Positions 27,849 to 38,430 of a stretch of 64,000 nt of DNA are shown here, in pieces. Source of the DNA: Saccharomycopsis malanga (lineage: Eukaryota; Ascomycota; Saccharomycetes; Ascoideales; Saccharomycopsidaceae); NCBI GenBank assembly GCA_004014935.1, contig CP025322.1, forward strand, positions 1,984,001 through 2,048,000, given 5' to 3'. A model generated the notes under the pieces. That model did not search any database. It had not been told where the DNA came from and was given only the letters and a program-made list of their open reading frames with translations. Position 1 is the stretch's first letter; every line of letters begins with the position of its first letter. The position numbers and the translations under genes are program-made.

Positions 27849-29264
27849 ATGAGTTCTGTGCAGCGGTCTCAGAAGCATTTTGAAAATGTATGTACCTGAC
27901 TGTCTTGAGACTTAATGAGGAGAATACTAACTCTATAGGAGGACGAAGCAGATCCTGGAAAAGAAGTGTTTGAGACTTCAGATGTTGAGTCTATTGACGC
28001 AAATGTAGTTTCTGCTGACACTATCACCTCTGATGTATGTGAGTATGAGGCGGTATCTGGTAATGAGGAATTGGACTATACAAAAATACTATCGGCTCTT
28101 CAGAACTCCAGATCGAGGTTTGAAAACAAAGTGGTGTCTGGACAGAATGATGTTGATTTTTCAGACAAAATTGGAACAGGTGAATCAAAAATGGGTTATC
28201 AAGTATTTAGTGTCGATGAAACATACGACCAGAAACTCAAGCGTATTCAAAATGAGTTGAATGAATTGAAACTTTTTAAAGAATCTGTTTCTCGTACCGA
28301 TGAAAAAACGTTAAACATCCAACCAGTGAGTGATATCGACAATAATAAAGTGGATGAGTTATTAGAACTTCTTGATACTTTGAAACCGCAGCAGCTTTCT
28401 TTATCATCGGGGCTTGCCCAAATATCCATGGATAATTCAGCCAAAATTAACAGCGAATCAATTGAAAGCGTAAACACTGATCTCGTAAGCCCCGAGGAAG
28501 TAAAGGCTCTTGAGCAAAGGCTTTACAAGCTCGAAAAAGTGATTGGTTTCAGCAATAATTTGGAGCTTTTAAATACAAATAGCACTGGCAATGGTGTACA
28601 TAATCTCGAGTCTTTGATCAATGACATTGATAGGAAATTTAAACTCTTGTTGAATTTAGACAGTGGTGCACATGGCAGCAACACTTCTAGTAAAGATGCC
28701 CAACATGACCTTGTAGGGAACAAAGAACAGCTCAGGAAGTTGATCGAGAAACTAGAATCACTCAATAAGGAAATCATTCTCAACAATAAAAAACTTTCGG
28801 CAAACCAATCGTTTTATTTGAACAATTTTGGTAGCATCGGAGGTGCTATTGAACCCTTGAAAGATAATAGTAGTGACAAACAAACAGACAAAATCAACAA
28901 GTTGTATAGTTTGTTCTTCAATAGCAATCAAGACCAGCCCGTATCGACCTTGTCTGGTGTAAATAATTTAGCGGTGGAAACAAGCGTTGCCATAGACGAA
29001 TCTAACATTGCAGCGATCATAAAAAGAATAAACACACTCAACACATTATACTTGGAATACCAGGGCACGATGGACCTTTCAAAGAATGCAAAGGAGATAT
29101 TGAACACACTCAACAACGACTTTACAAGCTGGGAAAAAATGCTCACTGATGTTAACGCCAATTTGAGAGAAACTCAAAAACTTTTGAAGCAGAATAAGGA
29201 AGAGATGCTGGAATGGGTTGACAGTTTAGAAAAACAATTTCAAGAGTACAAAGATTCACGTTGA
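27849..29264 (+). CDS. JNM1: Dynactin p50/dynamitin subunit, one intron
   Basis: Exon 1 is 27849-27887 (13 codons, MSSVQRSQKHFEN) and exon 2 is 27939-29264 (441 codons and stop), giving 454 residues. Splicing joins the ATG exon to EDEADPGKEVFETSD. The D-x-x-x-VFETSDVE motif is the conserved N-terminal signature of dynamitin. Without the intron the long ORF would have only a non-ATG start. The rest is helical with heptads: YDQKLKRIQNELNELKLF, EEVKALEQRLYKLEKVIGF and a long C-terminal coiled coil ending LEKQFQEYKDSR. Dynactin activates dynein for spindle positioning. Overall identity of yeast dynamitins is low, so the name rests on motif, length and coiled-coil pattern. Confidence 0.82.
27888..27938 (+). 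other. Spliceosomal intron of JNM1
   Basis: The 51-nt intron begins GTATGT, has TACTAAC at 27925-27931 and ends TATAG at 27938, only seven nucleotides after the branch motif. It is phase 0 and contains an in-frame stop, so retention truncates the protein after a few residues. Confidence 0.93.
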
Positions 29265-29744
29265 CCTTATATAAGCATACTTTATGTTCTATATTTAATT
29301 AGCTAACTTGTTTTATACTTTACGTGCTATAGCTTGCAGATGTAGAATTTTAGACCAAACAACTACAAATACTAAGAGTTATGCTAGCCTTCACCGATAT
29401 ACAGATTGTGATAGTGAAAATCGCACGCATTTCGCAAAGAGTCTAAAGAACGAGCAGTTAACATTCAGGCATTTATATCAAGCACATTGTAATATTTAGT
29501 ATTATTTACAATCCCACAGTACATGTCTATTCTTTCTGCCTTCTGGAAATCATCTAACAAGCCTTACATACCCAACTGACTCAATCTACTGCATATATTC
29601 ACTTACGAAGGACCATGCTTAAACAAAATGCAAACTAAACAGGAGCACTAAGAAACAAAAAAGCGAAAAAAAAAAAAAAAAAACTAAAAAAGAAGAAAAA
29701 CAGCTTCTATGAGTGAATGGTATATACTATAGTGGTGACATTAG
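29265..29744. other. Intergenic gap between convergent JNM1 and PSD2
   Basis: A run of about 18 A lies at 29665-29682. The one small ORF (29308-29499) lacks features. Probably holds both 3' UTRs. Confidence 0.5.
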
Positions 29745-32700
29745 TTACGACTTGATGCTTTGATCAGCCCAATCTTTGGGGCCAATTTTCAAATTGGATG
29801 CTTCCCATGACAAAGACTTGATGTCACCCAATGAAGCGTCGGCAAGGGCACCACCGCCGCCGGTTATGGTTCTGATAATTCTAAGTTTGACATGTTCAGG
29901 CTCGTTATCGAAATCGCGTTTTTCTCTTGCCAATTCTTGTTCATCAATCTTATGGCCAATGGACATGCCTACCTTCACTAAGGTTTCTACAGCACTATTT
30001 GAGTTCGAGACCAAGTCTGTATCGAAGAGAATCTGGTTCTGTTGGAAAAGAACAAGCAAAGTAGAGCCTCCAAATTTGAAATAACCCAATTCTTCACCTC
30101 TTTTCACCAGGTCACCCTTCTTGACAGTCAAGACAGTTGACCCTACCATCATAGCGCCTACGGGGATAACAATGACGGTGCCAAAAGGCTTGGTTTCAAT
30201 GGGGATAATGCAACGGATGTTTTCTCCAAACACATCCAAATGACTGCGGATAGCCATTGGATTGACAGTGTAGTATTCTCCGTCAATAAACTCAGGCTCT
30301 CCTACAACCCCGTCCACTGGGGAATGGAATCTGTGGTAATCCTGTGGGGCAAGTCTGAAAATAGCTACAGAACATTGATTCTCAAAGAGTTTCATATACT
30401 GGGGATGTTTACCAGCAAAGAGTTTGGGTATGGTGAAACCGTCACCTTTGATCCAAATGTTGGTAGCTGCGGTGACGGAATTGAAAGTTGTGCAACGGCA
30501 ATCTGCAGCAGAGCAAATAATGTTTTCATTATCTGCTGCCTCGACTGGTCTTGCGCCAGGAACAAGTTTTCTGTAAAAAAACTCGTTAAAAGTGGTATAT
30601 TTTTCGATTGGCAACAAGCATTCGTTCAAGTCAAGTTTGTGGAATTTGACAAACGACGCAATGTCTTTGGCTGATTTAGGACTGTCGAAATACTTGCCTT
30701 GTTTGATGGTGAGTTTTTTCAAAAGCTTTTTGGCTTGCTTACGTTGGATAGCACTGGAGCCACGGTACAAGATGCGAATACCTAGCCTGACGTAAACACT
30801 CATCTTCTCTTCCAAGATGATGCCTGTTTCCCGATCTTGCACAAGGATGTTGGCGTTGTTGCTTCCCAAAGCAACCTTGCCGTATCCCAATTTGATGAAG
30901 ACCTTGGAATACCATCTTTTGGTGGCGTAACTTGGGGAAACGTATGTAGATTTGATCAACCGCTCCACACTGGACAGGTCTTTGCTAGTGCAAATTGCTA
31001 CATGGGTGATGATGTCGAGATCATCTTTTTTGGACAATCTACTATTTCCACACACTGGACAATAGTCAATCTTGATAATATCGCCAAACGCGTTCAAGGG
31101 AGATGACGATGTATCTTTGCCTTCTTTGCTGGCTTTGATTAAGTCCTGTTTCTTAGCAATCAACTCCTCGAGACAATCAATGACTTCATCGACAGTTAAC
31201 GAATCATTGTCAATGTTCTTATTGTACTTTTCGAAAAACTGGATGATTGTTTGGTGAGACAAGGTTGAGCCAAGCAAATCCAAAAAGGCACTGAGCTCCA
31301 AATAGGAAAACATGTTGTCGTCATTCATGTCGTACGCTTTTAACAAATGTTTCCACAACTGTTGCCGCAATTCCGCATAAGGTTCGTAGCGTGCCTTGAT
31401 CTTCAAAATCGGTTGGTACTTGTCTCCATACTTGTCGGTATTGAAAAGCGTCAATGGGAGGTCAAATTTGATAAACTTCTCTTCCTGTTCTGCCGACAAT
31501 ACTCTTTGAGGTTTGATTTTCTTGCGGAGCAAACCACTACGAAGTGCTTTCTTTTTACTGCTTTCCTCTGAAGGCGCCAAAGAAATAGACTCAGTGGACT
31601 CGTTTTCGCCTGGGGTGAGAAAGTTGGTGCTCATGGCTATGATGTCTGAAACGGGAATAATAATATCGGCAACTCTGTCGTGAAATGTAAAGTTATCCTT
31701 GTCCAAGATACAAAACTGGATGTCGTATTTGACCTCGTTGTTCATGACCTCAAATGCCAATCTTTCGTTGAAGATTGGACTCAATGTATGTTTTCTCCAT
31801 GAGGTCCGAAACGTTCTTTTACCAAAAGACACTACGACAAAAGGATCCATGTCAAAGCCCGTGTGCATAAAGTTTTTGTATGGTGGAAGACCACTGGCGG
31901 AAATGATTTCTAGAAATAAAACGCCATTCACTTCACTGTGTGACGAGAATTCGTATGACCCAGTGCTTTTCGGTGGACTTTTGTGTCCTCTGCGGAGTCT
32001 TAATTTTCTACGACCAGACGTTTTCTTCTGTTCAGGAAGCTGCAAATGCTTGTTAGGCTGCTGCTTGTCGATACCTAATCCTACAACGTTTTCTGATGAC
32101 TCGCACGAAAACGCAGAGCCTATACTGGAGGCGTCCGTAAGATCCGAGAAGTCTGAGGCATCTGTTTTAAGAGCTGCAGAGCCTGAGTTGGGAATCCGCG
32201 AGAGTTTCAACCGAGGAGCAGTGCTGGAGCTACTATTCAAATCACTATGACTATTGTCTGGTAATGTATCAATAGAATAATCAACATCGTATGTTCTGTT
32301 AATTGAATATGGATCATTATCATTGCTGTAGAATCCCTGTTCGTCCGGTTTTGGAGTTTCTTTGTAAGTCAAGTTTGCAATCCAATTGTTCCATTTGACA
32401 GCAAGTTCAGGGACAGGAATGGTCTCATCGTCTTTGACGGAATTAACACTGAACGTGCTCATTTGCGGGGACGTAACAGACGACGACGAAGCAGGAGGAG
32501 GAGGACTATTATTAGTAGACGATGCTGGAGAGCCACCAGATGTAAGAATGATTGGTGATTCAGGTTTTTTCATGTCCGCAAGTGCAGTGGAGCTGTTGTT
32601 GATGTTGCTATTTGATTCTACAGTGATATCAGAGCGGTTTTTTGTCTTGTTCAATATTGATTTCAACCGTCTTTTTTGTCTTTTGCCATAGAGTTGGAAC

Positions 32701-33092
32701 GCCAATTGGATGGTTCCAGTAACATAGGTGTGCTGCGAGCGTGACGAGTACAACTTAAGCCATTTAGGATCAATTTTCACCACCGCACGTCCAGAATTGT
32801 AAGTAGCAGGTTCTGGCGAATTGACAGCATTGTTGAAAATATCAATCAAGTTGATCCGCGCCTCGCCCAAATAAGTGTTGCCGTAACTGTCACGGTCCCA
32901 ACAGGAGACCGTTAAAGTAGAAGATTTGGCAAGACGGTTGAGTAGGAAGTTTACGTTCTGATTCCAGTACGGATTCGAAGAGCATTTCACTCGGTCCGTC
33001 GTGTATGTTTGGTCGTTAAATGATAAGGATGCAAACTGGCCGGTTAGTATAGTGATTTCAAGGCCTACGATACTTTGTAGGTTACACGACAT
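29745..33092 (-). CDS. PSD2: Phosphatidylserine decarboxylase 2 (C2-domain form)
   Basis: The 1115-residue product has a first C2 domain at the N-terminus (GLEITILTGQFASLSF), a Ser-rich linker, a second C2 domain at ~390-500 (NGVLFLEIISASGLPPYKN) and an EF-hand-like region at ~590-650 (YDMNDDNMFSYLELSAFLD). The decarboxylase domain runs from ~780. It shows QDYHRFHSPVDG (~917) and the autocleavage motif GGST (~1008), where serine becomes the pyruvoyl group. The enzyme makes phosphatidylethanolamine from phosphatidylserine in the Golgi/endosome system, with the C2 domains aiding substrate delivery. Length and order agree with yeast PSD2 (1138 residues) and exclude mitochondrial PSD1. The start is the ATG at 33092; a TA-rich run lies just upstream. 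Confidence 0.96.
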   Translation of the reverse strand: MSCNLQSIVGLEITILTGQFASLSFNDQTYTTDRVKCSSNPYWNQNVNFLLNRLAKSSTLTVSCWDRDSYGNTYLGEARINLIDIFNNAVNSPEPATYNSGRAVVKIDPKWLKLYSSRSQHTYVTGTIQLAFQLYGKRQKRRLKSILNKTKNRSDITVESNSNINNSSTALADMKKPESPIILTSGGSPASSTNNSPPPPASSSSVTSPQMSTFSVNSVKDDETIPVPELAVKWNNWIANLTYKETPKPDEQGFYSNDNDPYSINRTYDVDYSIDTLPDNSHSDLNSSSSTAPRLKLSRIPNSGSAALKTDASDFSDLTDASSIGSAFSCESSENVVGLGIDKQQPNKHLQLPEQKKTSGRRKLRLRRGHKSPPKSTGSYEFSSHSEVNGVLFLEIISASGLPPYKNFMHTGFDMDPFVVVSFGKRTFRTSWRKHTLSPIFNERLAFEVMNNEVKYDIQFCILDKDNFTFHDRVADIIIPVSDIIAMSTNFLTPGENESTESISLAPSEESSKKKALRSGLLRKKIKPQRVLSAEQEEKFIKFDLPLTLFNTDKYGDKYQPILKIKARYEPYAELRQQLWKHLLKAYDMNDDNMFSYLELSAFLDLLGSTLSHQTIIQFFEKYNKNIDNDSLTVDEVIDCLEELIAKKQDLIKASKEGKDTSSSPLNAFGDIIKIDYCPVCGNSRLSKKDDLDIITHVAICTSKDLSSVERLIKSTYVSPSYATKRWYSKVFIKLGYGKVALGSNNANILVQDRETGIILEEKMSVYVRLGIRILYRGSSAIQRKQAKKLLKKLTIKQGKYFDSPKSAKDIASFVKFHKLDLNECLLPIEKYTTFNEFFYRKLVPGARPVEAADNENIICSAADCRCTTFNSVTAATNIWIKGDGFTIPKLFAGKHPQYMKLFENQCSVAIFRLAPQDYHRFHSPVDGVVGEPEFIDGEYYTVNPMAIRSHLDVFGENIRCIIPIETKPFGTVIVIPVGAMMVGSTVLTVKKGDLVKRGEELGYFKFGGSTLLVLFQQNQILFDTDLVSNSNSAVETLVKVGMSIGHKIDEQELAREKRDFDNEPEHVKLRIIRTITGGGGALADASLGDIKSLSWEASNLKIGPKDWADQSIKS

Positions 33093-33689
33093 ATATATAT
33101 CTTGCCAAATTGAGCAATCTAGGACATTATGTTAAATCAGCAATTGCCCAATTGTATAAAAACTGAAATTAACTTAATTCTAGCCTAATATTAACAGAAT
33201 TCTGATTCAATCATACATACCAAGTTGCGGATTGAATTGCTCTCATGAAGACCTATATTCTTAGCCTGCGAATCGTTAGTATGCTCAACTTACTACTACA
33301 ATGCCGTCAGAGTACGTACCAGAACAACCAGCACCTTAAGAACCAAAGTGTCGCTGTCCGCCGAGGACCGTGTCCTAAAATACATTACTGATGATGACAG
33401 CAAAACACTGGATAGCAATATAAACAGAAAAACAACTTGTCAACTATATCGCAAATATAGAGCTAAACGGCAGTTATAGGCCATATATATGTTTGTCCGG
33501 GTAATCCTTTGGAGTATATAGGTATAGGGAGTTCAAGAATAGATGTTTATCGATTCTAATTGGTGATTTCTGCTTGAATGTCTTAAGTATTATCTAAGGG
33601 TGAGGTGTGAATGTCTTGACAAAAAATGAGTAGTTTTAGAGAATTATATAAATGTTAAATTTTTTTTTTTTTGGTTCTCAATGAAAAAG

Positions 33690-33774
33690 CGGCTGGGCCG
33701 TATGGCTCAGTGGTCAGTGCTTTCGGAGATGAGAAAAAAGATTTAACAGGAACACGGGTTCGATTCCCAAGAAT
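33690..33774 (+). mobile_element. tRNA-derived SINE, copy 10, head only
   Basis: The head is close to consensus: GCGGCTGGGCCGTA, A box TGGCTCAGTGG (33703-33713), TCGGAGATGAGAAAAAAG and B box GGTTCGATTCC (33757-33767), 54 bp between box starts. The body is absent; the sequence passes directly into the TTTTTATCA minisatellite. Confidence 0.88.
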
Positions 33775-33776
33775 CA

Positions 33777-33914
33777 TGTATTTATCATTTTTATCATTTT
33801 TATCATTTTTATCATTTTTATCATTTTTATCATTTTTATCATTTTTATCATTTTTATCATTTTTATCATTTTTATCATTTTTATCATTTTTATCATTTTT
33901 ATCATTTTTATCAA
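33777..33914 (+). repeat. Nonamer minisatellite (TTTTTATCA)n, about 15 units
   Basis: Fifteen nearly perfect head-to-tail copies of TTTTTATCA follow the SINE head. The homogeneity implies recent expansion. Confidence 0.95.
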
Positions 33915-34292
33915 TAAATTTATATTTTCACGGTGTTACATAAATGTGTCTCAAATAAAGGTGTATTTTAAAACTTTAATATACTCTTGGCAATAAGTTT
34001 AGTACTGAAGATTTACTAAGATGGATTTTAGCAATCTGCTTATATATTAATTAAGAAAGTACTGAGGACTTGTTATGACGGGCCTTGACAAAGAAATTAT
34101 ATAGCATTATGAATTAGAAGATATAGAATATTAATAGGTTGAATTTTCTATAGTAAATAGTTTATTTTTACAAAGGGAAAATGAATATGTATGTTTGAAG
34201 TTAAACACATGAATAATTTTCAAATATTTATGGTACATAAAAAGTATCAAGTATACCAAAATGTACATCTACAAATATGGATACAAGCAATT

Positions 34293-34577
34293 GCCGCTGG
34301 CCAGGATGGTTCAGCGGTTACTACTCTCGAAAAAGAGGAGACCTAACAAGCTCAACGGCTGGAACCCAACTATGAACACTTTACTTGCTTTTTTTTTACA
34401 ATGTTTAACAGACAAGTGTAACTGTCTGAAATACGATGAAAAGTCTAGTTTTCATTTTTATTGAATGAGAAATTCTGATGAGCAACTTATGAATTGGGTT
34501 TTGATCACCAAGTTTTACAAAGTCTCATTAGACATGGCGCGTATAACTGACATATACTGGGCTCAAAAAATAAGAAA
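34293..34577 (+). mobile_element. tRNA-derived SINE, copy 11, full-length but diverged
   Basis: The order of family blocks is retained: GCCGCTGGCCAGGATGGTTC, GAGGAGACCTAACAAG, a decayed B box (GGCTGGAACCC), CAGACAAGTGTAACTGTCTG, ACCAAGTTTTACAAAGTCTC, TTAGACATGGCGCGTATAAC and ATACTGGGCTCAAAAAATAAG. Many substitutions and no clear target duplication make it old. Confidence 0.8.
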
Positions 34578-34587
34578 AAGTTTTCAT

Positions 34588-34722
34588 TCTAAATAGATCC
34601 AATAATATATCCTTGTATAAAAAAAAACATGTATCGAAACATAAGATGTTAACATTCCAAATAGATCCAATGATATATCCTTGTATAAATAAAAGTGTAA
34701 TGAAAAATAAGATGTTATCATC
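34588..34722. repeat. Tandem duplication of ~66 bp
   Basis: Two neighbouring units share AAATAGATCCAATRATATAT, CCTTGTATAAA and ATAAGATGTTA in the same order. They lie directly after the 3' end of SINE copy 11. Confidence 0.8.
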
Positions 34723-34869
34723 ATTATCATTATAAACAATAAAATAAGGGGTGCGGTTACATACCGTTGATCTTTTAGGAGGTGTTGAACAAGATACAAG
34801 AGCAAAAGCGGCACACGTTGTAAGTCTAAACTACAGATCAACATCACCAGTGTATAATAGAATAACAGC

Positions 34870-35787
34870 ATGTACAATCCTAATGGGTACAATGGGTATG
34901 GCGCGTCGAACCAGGGGGGTTCCTCGCAGCAGTTTGGACATGATGGCCAAGATTTGAACTTTTATTCTTCACAATATTCAACGGGAGCTTCGTCAGGTGG
35001 ACCGCCGGTATTCAACAACCTTGCAGGCACCATGGACAGCCAATATCTCAATAATCCGTCGTATGGTGCTGGAGCCAGTGCGGCAGGATACTCTGATAAT
35101 GCTGCAGATGGACAATTGCCAAAGGGGATATTAGCAGCATTCAGCACAGCAGGTTATCCAGGAGAACCATCCTTGCTTGAGGAATTGGATATCAATTTTT
35201 CCCATATCAAGGTGAAAACCTTGGCTGTACTAAATCCATTTGGCAGCAAGTTAAAAAACTACAATAACAATGTTCCTGGCCAAAACAACAATCTTTTAAA
35301 TGATGCAGATTTGGCAGGCCCTATTTTCTTTGTTCTTTTGTATGGAATCAACTTGTTGTTTGCCGGTAAGATCCATTTTGGTTATATTTACGGCTGCGGT
35401 CTTTTTGGCACCGTGTCGTTGTACTCTCTTTTTAAACTCATGTCTAACAATGACGTACCTATTCAGAAACATGTAGCTGGAGCTTCTGAAACCACACCAA
35501 GCACCGGTAACAAAACCCAGGATTTGGACTACATCAGAACAACCTCCGTTCTTGGTTATTGCTTGTTGCCTCTTGTCATACTAAGTTCCTTTGGAATAGT
35601 CCTCACCTTGGACAACTTCTGGGGTTACATGCTAAGTTTGCTTTGCACTGTATGGTCCACTTACTCTGCAAGCGGAATTTTTGTCTTGGTCTTGAACTTG
35701 TCCAACAGCAGATTCTTGATTGCCTATCCATTATTGTTGTTTTATAGTATTTTTGCTCTCATGGCCATTTTCGTGGAAAAGGCATAA
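34870..35787 (+). CDS. YIP1: Yip1, Rab-GTPase-interacting Golgi/ER membrane protein
   Basis: The 305-residue protein begins with a Gly/Ser/Asn/Tyr-rich cytosolic half (residues 1-~95). The Yip1 signature follows: GYPGEPSLLEELDINFSHIK and KTLAVLNPF, then DADLAGPIFFVLLYGINLLF and AGKIHFGYIYGCGLFGTVSL. Five hydrophobic segments run to the C-terminus (VLGYCLLPLVILSSFG; YMLSLLCTVWSTYSASG; FLIAYPLLLFYSIFALMAIF). Yip1 binds prenylated Ypt1/Ypt31 with Yif1 and is needed for COPII vesicle formation. It exceeds the 248 residues of S. cerevisiae Yip1 because of a longer N-terminus and an Asn-rich loop near residues 125-140. The ATG at 34870 is the first of the frame. Certain family call. Confidence 0.95.
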   Translation: MYNPNGYNGYGASNQGGSSQQFGHDGQDLNFYSSQYSTGASSGGPPVFNNLAGTMDSQYLNNPSYGAGASAAGYSDNAADGQLPKGILAAFSTAGYPGEPSLLEELDINFSHIKVKTLAVLNPFGSKLKNYNNNVPGQNNNLLNDADLAGPIFFVLLYGINLLFAGKIHFGYIYGCGLFGTVSLYSLFKLMSNNDVPIQKHVAGASETTPSTGNKTQDLDYIRTTSVLGYCLLPLVILSSFGIVLTLDNFWGYMLSLLCTVWSTYSASGIFVLVLNLSNSRFLIAYPLLLFYSIFALMAIFVEKA

Positions 35788-36011
35788 ATTCGGTTGTACA
35801 ATATACGTGGGTTAAAATAGTGCAATTGTAGATACCGCAAAGTTTGTAATTTGTTTGATTTCACAAATGCTTGTCTATTCCTAGCATTATATCTTGAAAA
35901 TACCATGATAAAAACCTCCTATTCAATATTTATACATTTTTCTACGCTGCACTACTTGTGAGATCTTATTAAAGTATACATATAATTGAATATTAAGTCT
36001 AGTAATTACAA

Positions 36012-36444
<433 letters not shown>

Positions 36445-36508
36445 CAAAATTGAAAGCCATTATATAGCAAACAATATTAAAAGCCATTTTATAGCAAACA
36501 AGAAAACT

Positions 36509-37831
36509 TCAAAAACCTTTGTTGTCACGTTCGCTGACTCGTTTCAAAATGGTACTAATCATTTCGTTACCAATTCTGTTAGCTTCTGCAAACTTGGACT
36601 TGAAAAATTCCTGAGTTTCTTCAAACTCCAATTGGTATAGATGATAATCTCCATAACGGACCACTGAACTCCACGTTCTAGTGGCCATTGCAAACTCCAA
36701 ATCGTCTTCTCTAAATCGACTGTCTTCGATTGCCGAGTTGATTGCCGCATCTAAAAGTCCATCTTGGACAAAGAGATATTCGGTGACACCCAAGAAGATA
36801 CGGAAGAGCGGGGTGGAGCAGATAATGTGACGATAAGGTATCATTTTCAATTGAAACCAACTGTCTACAATTGCCAAAAGCGAAAGGTGCGAATTGGAAT
36901 TGTTAGCGTTTGGAGGCATATTGGACAAAGAGAATTGCATTAAAAGATCATCGTCTAACAAAAGTTTGTGTTGTGGATCATCCAAAATCTCTTTAAAAAC
37001 AAAGTTTCTGGCATTGATCAATCTAGCACGTAATTCTGCTTTTTTCCCCTGAATCATCAAAGTGAACAAATCAGTAGTGGACTTAGAATATTGTAAGATT
37101 TGCTCGTGAGCATACTTGTTGGTTATGGCAAGCCCTGCATAAACATGCCATTTGTTCAGATAAATACGTAATGCAATGTTGGTCTTAGCATTCTCAATAC
37201 CTCCAATCCATCGCGAAACGGTCCATGGATAAGTATCAATCTTGCTCCAAGCTTTGCCCATACTGAGAAAAGCAGCATGAGTCACTGCTTGGGTATCTGC
37301 AGTGATTTTGTCATGCTGCTGAGCACTAAGTTCCACCACCTTGGATTTGAATTCTTTTACTACTTGCTCTACAAACAACTTGTTCTCTGGATTACTTACA
37401 CGATGTGGAATCAATACCAAGGGCTGGCCAGTCGGATCCACCTTTGGTCCATGCATAGAATGCACAGTGATTATATCGACATCTTCCGGAGCATAGGTTT
37501 CTAAAGCATTAACCTCAGGAACCTTACATGATGTCTGACCACCTACAACTGCACCCATTTTGGTGGCAGGTCCATACAATGATACAATTTTCTGCACGTT
37601 TTCCGCTTCCACACTATACAAAACATAATCGCTTACTCGTGAAACTTCGAACCCATTTTTAACCACCTTAAATTTTTCAAATTCACACTTGTGTTTAGTT
37701 TCTTCAAACAATTCTTCTCGGTCACATCCTATCACCACCCAGCCAGCCTCGCTAAGCCGTCTTGCATACATAAGACCCATGTCTCCTAGACCAATAATGC
37801 CTATCACTTTTGTATCCTTGAAATTAGTCAT
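36509..37831 (-). CDS. TYR1: Prephenate dehydrogenase (NADP+), tyrosine biosynthesis
   Basis: The 440-residue product starts with a Rossmann dinucleotide fold, VIGIIGLGDMGLMYARRLSE (GxGxxG at ~14-19). The prephenate dehydrogenase blocks follow: VGGQTSCKVPEVNALE, DVDIITVHSMHGPKVDPTGQ, PLVLIPHR and DTQAVTHAAFLSMGKAWSK. It converts prephenate to 4-hydroxyphenylpyruvate, the committed step to tyrosine in yeast. Length is close to the 452 residues of S. cerevisiae Tyr1, with no ACT domain expected. The start is the first ATG (37829-37831). A SINE tail lies only ~65 bp beyond the stop codon, so it may affect 3'-end formation. Confidence 0.96.
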   Translation of the reverse strand: MTNFKDTKVIGIIGLGDMGLMYARRLSEAGWVVIGCDREELFEETKHKCEFEKFKVVKNGFEVSRVSDYVLYSVEAENVQKIVSLYGPATKMGAVVGGQTSCKVPEVNALETYAPEDVDIITVHSMHGPKVDPTGQPLVLIPHRVSNPENKLFVEQVVKEFKSKVVELSAQQHDKITADTQAVTHAAFLSMGKAWSKIDTYPWTVSRWIGGIENAKTNIALRIYLNKWHVYAGLAITNKYAHEQILQYSKSTTDLFTLMIQGKKAELRARLINARNFVFKEILDDPQHKLLLDDDLLMQFSLSNMPPNANNSNSHLSLLAIVDSWFQLKMIPYRHIICSTPLFRIFLGVTEYLFVQDGLLDAAINSAIEDSRFREDDLEFAMATRTWSSVVRYGDYHLYQLEFEETQEFFKSKFAEANRIGNEMISTILKRVSERDNKGF

Positions 37832-37980
37832 TTCTTATCAATTTGCACCTCTTTGTCCGGCCTATTTGTATTATTAAATCATCGCTTTAACTATTACGGA
37901 CTTTTCACTCATGTTGAATATTATATCGGGGCTGCGTAACCTTTTCTTATGGTGTATGCAAAGTGATTGTCTTGTAGTAA

Positions 37981-38052
37981 TGTCTTATATTTCGCGCACA
38001 GTACTTAATAGTAATGATAATATTTTATATTTTGAGCCTAGTACATATGATT
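37981..38052 (-). mobile_element. tRNA-derived SINE, copy 13, two tandem 3' tips
   Basis: TGTCTTATATTTCGCGCACA (37981-38000) and ATTTTATATTTTGAGCCTAG (38022-38041) each resemble the reverse complement of the family 3' end. Both are tips without body; either could be part of one rearranged copy. Confidence 0.5.
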
Positions 38053-38129
38053 TTCTTTTAATTTTACACTAATATTTTGTTTTCAGTCAATTTGATACAA
38101 TGTTTTATTTTTCGCTTTATGTGTGTTTA

Positions 38130-38430
38130 AGCCAATGGGCAGGATGGCTCAGTGGGTAGTGCTTTGGGAGAAGAGAAAAAAGACCTAACAGTCACGAGTT
38201 CGATTCCCATATGAACAGTTTTTACTTGCATTGATGAAGGTGACTTTAAAGGTATGTGCAATTGTCTAAAACACGGCCTAGACCAAAGTGTAGTGCTCAC
38301 TTTCCAATTAAGTGTCAAGTTTATCGACTTGTTTGAGCTTCTCCCCTGGGTTTTACAAACTCCATGTAGATACAGGGCGTATATAGGAGATGGATAATCA
38401 CTGGGCTCGAAATGTAAGACTATTATTATT
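38130..38430 (+). mobile_element. tRNA-derived SINE, copy 14, near full length
   Basis: The head is GCCAATGGGCAGGATGGCTC with A box TGGCTCAGTGG. The B box region reads GAGTTCGATTCCC. The body has GGTATGTGCAATTGTCTAAA and CTAGACCAAAGTGTAGTGCT. The 3' end reads CCTGGGTTTTACAAACTCC, GGGCGTATATAGGAGATG and CACTGGGCTCGAAATGTAAG, then (ATT)3. Moderately diverged, with no clear target duplication. Confidence 0.9.

Larger units (their letters stand above)
33093..34869. other. Intergenic gap between divergent PSD2 and YIP1, repeat-rich
   Basis: No coding ORF is seen. The gap holds a SINE head fused to a nonamer minisatellite (33690-33914), a diverged SINE copy (34293-34577) and a tandem duplication of about 66 bp (34588-34722). 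Small ORFs here fall in those repeats. Confidence 0.6.

Noticed and set aside
33690-33774. A genuine tRNA gene
   Set aside because: A and B boxes are perfect, but the acceptor and anticodon arms do not pair and the same head recurs in many truncated copies, so it is a SINE head.
33777-33914. CRISPR-like repeat array
   Set aside because: Nine-base units are contiguous without spacers, and this is eukaryotic DNA.
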